NCBI GenBank assembly: GCA_026394315.1
Contig: JAPKYM010000285.1
Coordinates: forward strand, 1 to 10,578
Length of the DNA stretch: 10,578 nucleotides
Reading direction: 5' to 3'
DNA from: Candidatus Bathyarchaeota archaeon
GTDB lineage: Archaea; Thermoproteota; Bathyarchaeia; 40CM-2-53-6; RBG-13-38-9
Part shown: in pieces, positions 5,040-10,578 of the stretch
Layout: every line of letters begins with the position of its first letter
Position numbering within the stretch: position 1 is the stretch's first letter
Position numbers and translations under genes: made by a program
The notes under the pieces: generated by a model
Told to the model about the DNA's origin: nothing
Database searches by the model: none
Seen by the model: only the letters and a program-made list of their open reading frames with translations

Positions 5040-7463
5040 CTATGCCTTCCCTAATGCTTTGAGTATCTTCGCTTGTGTTGCTGCTGGTGAGGTGGTTATC
5101 CAGGCGCCTGTTGCGTCATGTATTGCGTCCACTAAGCATGGTACTGCGGCGCAGTCTACTCCTTCGCCGATTCCCTTTCCTCCGAATGGGCAGTCGATTC
5201 TTGGGTTTTCTCCAAAGTACTCGCCCCATACGGGCACCAATGCTGAGTGTGTATCGCCTTCCTTGGGGTAGTCAAGTATTGTGGGCATCTTCCAGTCGAG
5301 AAGTGTCCTGCTTAGGTAGGCTCCTTTGTCTATGTATATGTCCTCGTACATTCCGTTTGCCATGCCGTGGTATAGTCCTCCACCTATTATCTGACCTTCG
5401 CAGAGTGTCGGGTTGACAGGCAGCACATCGTTTCCAGCGATGAATTTAGTCACTCTGAGTTCTCCAGTCTCTTTGTTCACCATTACTTCACAACCGTTGG
5501 CCATGAAGTTCATGTGCATGACCAGTCGGAAGTATGGGCCTAGTGCTTGGCCTGTGGCGTAGTCGTTCTTGCCTGGTCCGTCGTAGTCGTTTGGAGCGCC
5601 TACAGGGTCATTCAATCCTCCGGATATGACCATGTGTGGCCGTGGCGTCATGGCATCTCCCCATGTTATTGCTTTGTCTGGTGAGCCTTTGACCATGATC
5701 TTTCCATCTTTGGTCTCAAGTTGATCGGGTTTCACGCCTAGTTTTGGTGCTGCTAGGTCGAATAGTTGTTGTTTGGCGTTCTTGGCTGCGACTATTGCTG
5801 CGCCTCCCATGTCTACTGTGGCTGAGCTTGAGAATGAGTCAGATGTCCATGGGACGTATGATGTGTTCACTTCAACTTTTCTCACGTTCTCTATGGGTAC
5901 GTTCATCGCTTCGGCGACGATTTGTCTGCTGACGGTGTTCATGCCTTGTCCGATGTCCATTGAGTCAGAAATGATGTCCACTATTCCGTTGGCTCGCAGC
6001 TTCAGGAAGATTAGGTTGTGTACCATGTCTCCTTGTGAGTACTTGTTTGCTCCTGAGAAGCCTCTTCCGACGACCCAGGGTTCTGGGACTGACGGTTTGG
6101 GTCCCCATGAGTCCATCATTTCTTTTGTTTTATTGAATACGCCTTCGCTTCCTACGCTGCGGATTATCTCGTTCTGTGCACTGCGTTCGCCGTCTTTGGT
6201 TATGTTCTTCAGTCGGATCGCGACCTTGTCCATTCCCAGCTTGTCAGCCAGCATGTTGATTGCTGTCTCGTGTGGGAATTGGGATTCTAGCACACCGAAT
6301 CCTCGATAGGACATTGTGCTGCAAAGGTTCGTGTAGGTGTCATATGCGGTGAACATCACGTTTGGCCTTGGGTATAGGTCACGGTGTCCCCAGTGGTAGG
6401 TGCAGGTTATTGCTTCTCTGGCTCGTTCCATTACAGTCATTGTGAACCTTACGTACGGCGTTCCAACCCAGAATGTCACTTCAAATGCTGTGAAGCTTCC
6501 GTCTTTCTTTGCTCCGGCCTTTACCTTGGCATGGCACCACGGTCTGGTTGCATGTAATAGCCTTGTATCGTCGAATATTACTCGTACGGGCCTGCCTGTG
6601 ACTTTTGCCAACAATGCAGCGTAGACTCCAGGTACACCACAGTTCTTGCCACCGAATCCTCCAGTGCATATTTCTGGACCTATGAAGTTAATCTTGTCCA
6701 TCGGCATGTCTGCGGCTCCTGCTGCTGTCGGCCATGGGACAGGATGTATGTTCTGGACATCACCCCACACCGTCATGGTTCCGTCACCGTGAGGCTGAGC
6801 TACCGCACTAGTAGGGACAATGTAGCCGTGAGGGTCAGCTGAAGTATCGAATTCAGACTCGACTATAACATCGGCGTCTGCGAATCCTTTCTGCACGTCA
6901 CCACTCTTTACGTAGAAACAGTTGATCACGTTAGGCCTGTCCGCTTCGAATGGCGGCGTTATCAATCTTGGCGTATGGACAATTACGGGCGGGTTCTTGT
7001 CTGCGGCTGCGACCACGTCGGTAATCGAGTCTTGAGGTTCATACTTCACTTGTATTGCGTCGACCGCGTCCTCAGCCTCCTCGATCGTCTCAGCGACAAC
7101 TATTGCTACGATTTGGCTAAAGTAGGTGACGTCGTTTTCTGCTATTAAGGGCTCGTCGCCTAGGTTCATTTTTCCTGCGACTTCAGTAGACTTTCCGGTT
7201 AATACCTTCACGACACCTGGCATACTCTCTGCCGCACTGGTATCGACGCTGGTGATCTTTGCTCGACCATTAGGATTCCTCTTGAATGCTGCAGCGAGCA
7301 ATCCTGGAACCTTCACGTTAGTAGTGTACTTCACATTGCCCGTGACTATGCCTCTCCCGTTCACGTTAGGGACCCGTTGTCCCATGTATCTTAAGCTAGA
7401 GCCGCCTTGTGCATTGATCTTATCCTTGAAGGCATCTAGACTTCCAACATAATGTGTTCCCAA
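5040..7463 (-). CDS. Molybdenum hydroxylase molybdopterin-binding catalytic subunit
   Basis: This 807-residue subunit carries the molybdenum-cytosine/pterin cofactor of a xanthine dehydrogenase-family enzyme, which hydroxylates aldehydes or N-heterocycles with water as oxygen donor. Motifs in order are GGFGGK at 268-273, YRGFG at 386-390, DIGQGMNT at 503-510, EGQIIGGGLYHG at 689-700, and GGKGIGEGVD at 761-770. Glu768 in the last motif is the expected catalytic base. Length is typical. The AYRCSFR loop of CO dehydrogenase CoxL is absent and YRGFG stands there instead, so CO oxidation is unlikely. The residues do not settle whether the substrate is an aldehyde, purine, nicotinate-like ring or aromatic CoA ester. 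The TTG start is supported by a perfect GGAGGTG eight bases upstream. It is the middle gene, 18 bases after the 2Fe-2S subunit. No cofactor insertion chaperone (XdhC/CoxF type) or MocA is in the window. Confidence 0.95.
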   Translation of the reverse strand: MGTHYVGSLDAFKDKINAQGGSSLRYMGQRVPNVNGRGIVTGNVKYTTNVKVPGLLAAAFKRNPNGRAKITSVDTSAAESMPGVVKVLTGKSTEVAGKMNLGDEPLIAENDVTYFSQIVAIVVAETIEEAEDAVDAIQVKYEPQDSITDVVAAADKNPPVIVHTPRLITPPFEADRPNVINCFYVKSGDVQKGFADADVIVESEFDTSADPHGYIVPTSAVAQPHGDGTMTVWGDVQNIHPVPWPTAAGAADMPMDKINFIGPEICTGGFGGKNCGVPGVYAALLAKVTGRPVRVIFDDTRLLHATRPWCHAKVKAGAKKDGSFTAFEVTFWVGTPYVRFTMTVMERAREAITCTYHWGHRDLYPRPNVMFTAYDTYTNLCSTMSYRGFGVLESQFPHETAINMLADKLGMDKVAIRLKNITKDGERSAQNEIIRSVGSEGVFNKTKEMMDSWGPKPSVPEPWVVGRGFSGANKYSQGDMVHNLIFLKLRANGIVDIISDSMDIGQGMNTVSRQIVAEAMNVPIENVRKVEVNTSYVPWTSDSFSSSATVDMGGAAIVAAKNAKQQLFDLAAPKLGVKPDQLETKDGKIMVKGSPDKAITWGDAMTPRPHMVISGGLNDPVGAPNDYDGPGKNDYATGQALGPYFRLVMHMNFMANGCEVMVNKETGELRVTKFIAGNDVLPVNPTLCEGQIIGGGLYHGMANGMYEDIYIDKGAYLSRTLLDWKMPTILDYPKEGDTHSALVPVWGEYFGENPRIDCPFGGKGIGEGVDCAAVPCLVDAIHDATGAWITTSPAATQAKILKALGKA

Positions 7464-7471
7464 CTAAACTA

Positions 7472-7480
7472 CACCTCCTA
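7472..7480 (-). promoter_or_regulatory. Ribosome binding site fixing a TTG start
   Basis: On the minus strand TAGGAGGTG lies 8 bases before TTG 7463. It is a near-perfect Shine-Dalgarno sequence and decides in favour of this non-ATG start for the catalytic subunit. Confidence 0.8.
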
Positions 7481-7481
7481 T

Positions 7482-8114
7482 TTATTTCCCAACATTCATT
7501 ATTGCTCTTGTAACAACATTGTAGGTTCCACAGCGACACAGGTTCCCAGAGACTGCTTCTCTAACCTCGTCCTCTGTGGGGCTCGACTTCTTATCTAGCA
7601 AGGCTTTAGCTGACATGATGAATCCTGGAGCGCAAACTCCACACTGAAAAGCAGTGTTCTTAATGAAGGATTCCTGTATTGGATGTAACTTGTCACCCTT
7701 GGCCAGTCCTTCGATTGTGGCAATGTCCCAACCATTGGTCTCAATTGCGAAGATCTCGCAAGCAAGCATCGGTTTTCCGCTGACCAGAACTGTGCAGGCA
7801 CCACATTCACCATAGTAGCAGGCTTCAGGGGTTCCTACAAGCCCAACGGTATCGCGGATCAATTCGAGTAGTGTCCATCGTGCGTTAACCCAGGTTGACA
7901 AGGGCTTTCCGTTTATTTTCAGATTGATGGTCTTTCCGCTGACTGGTTCGACGCCAGCCGGTTTTGCTGGAGCCGTGGGTCCAGTGAGCGTTGTAGCGCC
8001 GTATGTTGCGGCAGCTCCTACCACAAGCCCGGCGACAGTTCCAGTGATAAAGCTACGCCTTGATAGTCCTGTCGTAGTCTTCTCCGCTGTCTTTTCCTTC
8101 TTTTCATCACTCAT
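7482..8114 (-). CDS. Molybdenum hydroxylase 2Fe-2S subunit with Tat signal peptide
   Basis: This 210-residue iron-sulfur subunit relays electrons from molybdenum to FAD through two 2Fe-2S clusters. The plant-type cluster uses Cys99, Cys104, Cys107 and Cys119 (CYYGECGAC...C). The second uses Cys158, Cys161, Cys193 and Cys195 (CGVC...CRC). The N-terminus has LSRRSFITG at 17-25 followed by a hydrophobic stretch to about residue 45, a classical twin-arginine signal. The folded complex is therefore predicted to be exported, as for PaoA of E. coli. AGGAG lies 12 bases before ATG 8114 and supports that start; the open frame continues to 8222 but lacks such support and would bury the Tat signal. It is the first gene of the operon. 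If the signal is not cleaved, it could instead act as a membrane anchor. Confidence 0.93.
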   Translation of the reverse strand: MSDEKKEKTAEKTTTGLSRRSFITGTVAGLVVGAAATYGATTLTGPTAPAKPAGVEPVSGKTINLKINGKPLSTWVNARWTLLELIRDTVGLVGTPEACYYGECGACTVLVSGKPMLACEIFAIETNGWDIATIEGLAKGDKLHPIQESFIKNTAFQCGVCAPGFIMSAKALLDKKSSPTEDEVREAVSGNLCRCGTYNVVTRAIMNVGK

Positions 8115-8170
8115 TTTCTTGTTTCTCCTATTATTGCCATCTAAGGCGAGCAGAACTAGCGTTAGACAGG

Positions 8171-8177
8171 ATATAAC
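8171..8177 (-). promoter_or_regulatory. Putative TATA box of the Mo hydroxylase operon
   Basis: Minus-strand GTTATAT lies about 57 bases before ATG 8114. A start about 25 bases downstream would give a leader of roughly 33 bases that contains the AGGAG site. This matches an archaeal promoter and argues against an earlier translation start. Confidence 0.45.
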
Positions 8178-8295
8178 CCTTCCCATAATCCCAAGATTTT
8201 TTTGCATCGAGAGACCCCACACAAGACTGCTCTGCTTACACTAGGATTTGCAGTAACTATTATCGCTTACTGCATAAACGGACCTGACAACGTAT

Positions 8296-8319
8296 CGACC
8301 TAGTAGTACTACGACCTAG
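8296..8319. repeat. Palindrome bracketed by direct repeats upstream of a divergent gene pair
   Basis: GTAGTACTAC at 8303-8312 is a perfect 10-bp palindrome. CGACCTAG occurs on each side, at 8296-8303 and 8312-8319, touching the palindrome. It lies in the gap between the Mo operon and the zinc-ribbon gene, about 40 bases before that gene, so it could be an operator. Confidence 0.5.
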
Positions 8320-8357
8320 ACAAAGCGAGGATTCATTAGACGGATTGAGACTGATAC

Positions 8358-8564
8358 TTGCCGATTAATTTGTCTGACAATGATATCCACGTAGAAACAA
8401 AGACTTTAGTGATTTGCAGCCGATGCGGGGCAACATTCGAGGTCAACCCCCCAGACAAATCGCATGATTTAGCAGCATGGTCTCAGGAGGCTTTTGAGGA
8501 CAAAGTGCGGGTTGAGCAGGAATGCACAAAGTGCAAACATATCAACGTTGTATACTGGGGCTAG
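8358..8564 (+). CDS. Small zinc-ribbon protein (68 aa)
   Basis: This short protein of unknown function has a CSRC knuckle at residues 20-23 and a CTKC knuckle at 56-59, separated by 32 residues that include a charged, probably helical stretch. A single zinc ribbon of this size suggests nucleic-acid or protein binding, but no partner is visible. The end is hydrophobic and aromatic (INVVYWG). The only canonical starts after the in-frame TGA at 8352-8354 are TTG 8358 and TTG 8370; no clear Shine-Dalgarno decides between them. It is divergent from the Mo operon and convergent with the NTF2-like gene. It differs from the 50-residue zinc-ribbon protein at 916-1068 in spacing and flanks, so they are not close paralogues. 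Confidence 0.7.
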   Translation: MPINLSDNDIHVETKTLVICSRCGATFEVNPPDKSHDLAAWSQEAFEDKVRVEQECTKCKHINVVYWG

Positions 8565-8615
8565 ATACACACACGCCTAAGTCATCTCACAGACCGTATT
8601 GACATTTTGTACTAG

Positions 8616-8635
8616 CCGTTCCAAGAGAAGAACGG
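8616..8635. terminator. Hairpin between convergent genes
   Basis: CCGTTC at 8616-8621 pairs with GAACGG at 8630-8635 across an 8-base loop. It lies between the stops of the zinc-ribbon gene and the NTF2-like gene. There is no T run, so its use as a terminator is only possible. Confidence 0.3.
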
Positions 8636-8643
8636 GATAGAAA

Positions 8644-9180
8644 CTACTCGATCCATTCCCTTTTGATTTCTAGCGCCGCTATTTTCCAAGAACCATCCTG
8701 TCTTACAAGGGTGAATTTGTCTAGGAATGCTTCGACAGGTCTCAGCGTATCACCGAACGTAAAGTACGTACTTTTTGAATGATATGTAGCCTCGGCGGAT
8801 TGCCCTTCAAATTTGATTTCTGAAGCTTCAGCTTTTACCGAATATCCTTGAATGTCACGCAGCAAAGTCTCATAGTATCTCTCCATCAAAGACCTCCCAC
8901 GGTAGACGTTACCATTCGAATCAATCAGAACCGCATCCTCCGTGAACAATGCAACAACTCGAGGAACGGACTTGTTGCTCATTGCCCCGTAATATGTCAT
9001 GATGAACCGATCGACATCTTTCTCCTTCTCTGTCATGGGCTTTTGCGCGCGAGGTTGGATCAGAGTAACATAGGCCAATGCCACAACAGCCAGCATGACC
9101 AGTCCCAGTGCCAAGAAAGTCCTTCGTCTAGACGGTCTGCGGATACGTGACACAAGACGTGGAACCAGAACAATTAGCAC
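8644..9180 (-). CDS. Membrane-anchored NTF2/SnoaL-like protein
   Basis: Residues about 53-178 form an NTF2-like (SnoaL/DUF4440-type) alpha+beta barrel. The opening helix DRFIMTYYGAMSNK, the strand EDAVLID, the YRGRSLMERYYETLL helix and the closing LVRQDGSWKIAALEI strands are characteristic. Such domains bind small molecules or act as small enzymes or stress proteins, and no specific activity can be read here. A membrane helix at about 21-42 follows a basic stretch (RIRRPSRRR), which should place the NTF2 domain outside. GTG 9180 is the first canonical start. However, the frame stays open for 60 bases further upstream and encodes a second hydrophobic stretch (APALLGAVFLVVIV), so the real protein may start at a non-standard codon near 9228 and have two membrane helices. 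No Shine-Dalgarno settles it. Confidence 0.75.
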   Translation of the reverse strand: MLIVLVPRLVSRIRRPSRRRTFLALGLVMLAVVALAYVTLIQPRAQKPMTEKEKDVDRFIMTYYGAMSNKSVPRVVALFTEDAVLIDSNGNVYRGRSLMERYYETLLRDIQGYSVKAEASEIKFEGQSAEATYHSKSTYFTFGDTLRPVEAFLDKFTLVRQDGSWKIAALEIKREWIE

Positions 9181-9264
9181 TATTACTACAAGGAATACAG
9201 CCCCAAGAAGAGCCGGAGCGATGTTCAGAACTGATCCGCCTCAACTCTCAACAGCCCCATTCTG

Positions 9265-9272
9265 ATATAAAA
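9265..9272 (-). promoter_or_regulatory. Putative TATA box for the NTF2-like gene, with adjacent palindrome
   Basis: Minus-strand TTTTATAT is a good TATA-like element; transcription would start near 9242. The palindrome CTGATCAG at 9273-9280 lies directly upstream. The predicted transcript start is about 14 bases before the CTG codon at 9228 and 60 before GTG 9180. The rest of the gap up to 9377 shows nothing clear; no convincing promoter for the acetate kinase gene was recognised there. Confidence 0.4.
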
Positions 9273-9377
9273 CTGATCAGATCAGAGACCATCATGCACT
9301 CAATAGAGTAATCAAGTCACAAGCTCTTGGCCGTAACCTTTGACTAGACGGGCAGTTAGAATCATATTCGGTCCAAA

Positions 9378-10578
9378 TTGAAAGTCCTGACCTTGAACTG
9401 CGGTAGTAGTTCAGTCAAGTACTCCCTGTGGGACGTGAAAAAGGAGCAAAGGATTGCGAGAGGAATAGTCGAACGGGTCGGCCTTTCAGACTCCTTCATA
9501 GAACATGAAACAGCAGACAAATCCAGAGTCACCGTTTCTAAGCCAATTGGAGATCACTCCGTTGCCATAAATTCAGCTTTGGAAACGATAAACAAATCAC
9601 ATACAGATCTTGGAGACAGCATTGAAATCGATGCAGTAGGTCACAGAGTAGTCCATGGAGGCAACAGCCTCATCAAGTCCACTATCATCGACCAAAACGT
9701 CAAGGAAGAGATACTCAGATGGAGTGAATTCGCACCACTCCACAATCCGTCCAATCTGCTCGGAATAGAGACCGCGATGGAGCTGCTGCCCGACATCCCT
9801 CACGCAGCCATCTTCGACACGACTTTTCTCTCAACAATTCCACCACATGTTTACACTTATGCCATTCCCAAGAAATTGATCGAACAGTTCATGATCCGTC
9901 GGTATGGCTTTCACGGAACTTCACATCTCTATGTGAGCAGAAGAGTCTCAGCACTTTTGAGAAAAAAGCCCAGCAAAGTGAACAGCATAATCCTCCACAT
10001 CGGTAATGGTGTCAGCATCACTGCTGTGAAGGAGGGCCTAGCATATGACCATAGCATGGGACTAACCCCGCTAGAGGGGGCCGTGATGGGAACCCGATGC
10101 GGTGACCTGGATCCGTCTATACCACTATATTTGATGAGAAAGCTCGGCTTGATGCCTGACAGAATGGAGGACATGCTGAATCGCAAGAGCGGCCTCTTGG
10201 GAATCACAGAGAAATATTCCGACAGAAGAGACATCCTTAGAAATGCTGACACAGGCGACGGAAACTGTAAGCTAGCCTTTGAGGTTGAGTGTTACAGACT
10301 GAAGAAGTACATAGGCGCTTATGTTGCTGCACTTGGTCGGGTTGACGCGATAGCATTTACTGCAGCCACGGGCGAGCGATCACCAAGGTATAGAGAGTCG
10401 ATCTGTTCAGGCCTCGAGGAATTGGGCATAGTCATCGACAGTGAAAGGAATGAGAAGGTTACCGGCAGCGCGGAATCCCTGATTAGCAGCGACTCTTCGA
10501 AGGTCAGGGTTTATGTTATTCCTACGGATGAGGAGGTCGTCTTGGCTGAAGATACTGTCGCAATTCTAGAGGGTAGAT
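9378..10578 (+). CDS. ackA: Acetate kinase, lacking only the last few residues
   Basis: Acetate kinase interconverts acetate + ATP and acetyl phosphate + ADP in the cytosol, usually with phosphotransacetylase. The 400 residues in the window nearly complete the usual length of about 400. Expected motifs are NCGSSSVK at 7-14, GHRVVHGG at 88-95, PLHNP at 120-124, FDTTF at 146-150, RRYGFHGTSH at 174-183, HIGNG at 207-211, SMGLTPLEG at 226-234, MGTRCGDLDP at 237-246, and PTDEE at 382-386. Likely catalytic residues Asn7, Arg90, His122, Asp147, His179, Asn210, Arg240 and Glu385 match the Methanosarcina thermophila enzyme almost number for number. The adenosine-pocket motif, normally FTxGIGEN, reads FTAATGERS at 327-335. 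TTG 9378 is the first start after an in-frame TAG at 9357-9359; no Shine-Dalgarno is seen. No pta gene is in the window. The related butyrate kinase is unlikely given the motifs. Confidence 0.94.
   Translation, partial: MKVLTLNCGSSSVKYSLWDVKKEQRIARGIVERVGLSDSFIEHETADKSRVTVSKPIGDHSVAINSALETINKSHTDLGDSIEIDAVGHRVVHGGNSLIKSTIIDQNVKEEILRWSEFAPLHNPSNLLGIETAMELLPDIPHAAIFDTTFLSTIPPHVYTYAIPKKLIEQFMIRRYGFHGTSHLYVSRRVSALLRKKPSKVNSIILHIGNGVSITAVKEGLAYDHSMGLTPLEGAVMGTRCGDLDPSIPLYLMRKLGLMPDRMEDMLNRKSGLLGITEKYSDRRDILRNADTGDGNCKLAFEVECYRLKKYIGAYVAALGRVDAIAFTAATGERSPRYRESICSGLEELGIVIDSERNEKVTGSAESLISSDSSKVRVYVIPTDEEVVLAEDTVAILEGR

Noticed and set aside
5773..6309. 178-codon open frame on the plus strand
   Set aside because: It lies inside the molybdopterin subunit gene on the opposite strand and has no recognisable features; the minus-strand protein is conserved throughout.
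5040..7463. Aerobic CO dehydrogenase large subunit (CoxL)
   Set aside because: The AYRCSFR active-site loop is missing and YRGFG stands in its place; the FAD subunit has the extra cysteine insertion absent from CoxM.
8205..8212. Plus-strand T run as a terminator
   Set aside because: No plus-strand gene ends nearby; it lies upstream of the predicted Mo operon promoter on the other strand, so it is more likely incidental.
8115..8222. N-terminal extension of the 2Fe-2S subunit to 8222
   Set aside because: It would place 36 extra residues before the Tat signal, it lies over the TATA-like box at 8171-8177, and AGGAG supports ATG 8114.

Overview
The window most likely comes from an archaeon, probably a Thermoproteota-type lineage such as Bathyarchaeia, although the lineage is an inference. 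Supporting signs are T-rich unstructured terminators, TATA-like boxes placed plausibly for archaeal promoters, many TTG and GTG starts, heavy AGA/AGG and ATA codon use, very small CxxC zinc-ribbon genes, and an ADP-forming acyl-CoA synthetase. Strong Shine-Dalgarno sequences (GGAGG type) precede several genes, so translation is not purely leaderless.

Layout. The left edge carries the N-terminal part of an ADP-forming acyl-CoA synthetase (CoA-binding, alpha-type) on the minus strand (1-704). A 50-residue zinc-ribbon gene (916-1068) is divergent from it, and a cyclase-family metal hydrolase (1189-1902) follows. Next comes a divergent pair. A small soluble beta-rich protein (2038-2424, minus) faces a plus-strand unit made of a NapH-like membrane polyferredoxin (2583-3566) and a membrane-anchored protein (3600-4070). 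The C-terminal domain of the anchored protein is a paralogue of the small minus-strand protein.

The centre (4146-8114, minus strand) is a compact three-gene operon for a molybdenum hydroxylase of the xanthine dehydrogenase family. Its order is 2Fe-2S subunit with a Tat signal, molybdopterin catalytic subunit, then FAD subunit with an extra cysteine cluster. The combination resembles the periplasmic aldehyde oxidoreductase PaoABC of E. coli, so the enzyme is predicted to act outside the cytoplasm. The CO dehydrogenase active-site signature is absent, and the substrate cannot be read from the sequence.

The right side holds a second small zinc-ribbon protein (8358-8564), a membrane-anchored NTF2/SnoaL-like protein (8644-9180, minus) and an almost complete acetate kinase (9378 to the edge). 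The acetate kinase keeps its catalytic residues but has an altered nucleotide-binding motif.

Taken together, the genes suggest oxidation of an aldehyde or N-heterocycle at the cell surface, with possible electron transfer through the neighbouring membrane polyferredoxin. Acids would be handled by the acyl-CoA synthetase and acetate kinase. The link between the Mo enzyme and the polyferredoxin/paralogue cluster rests only on adjacency. No tRNA, rRNA, CRISPR array or insertion sequence was seen, and no gene-free stretch exceeds about 200 bases.
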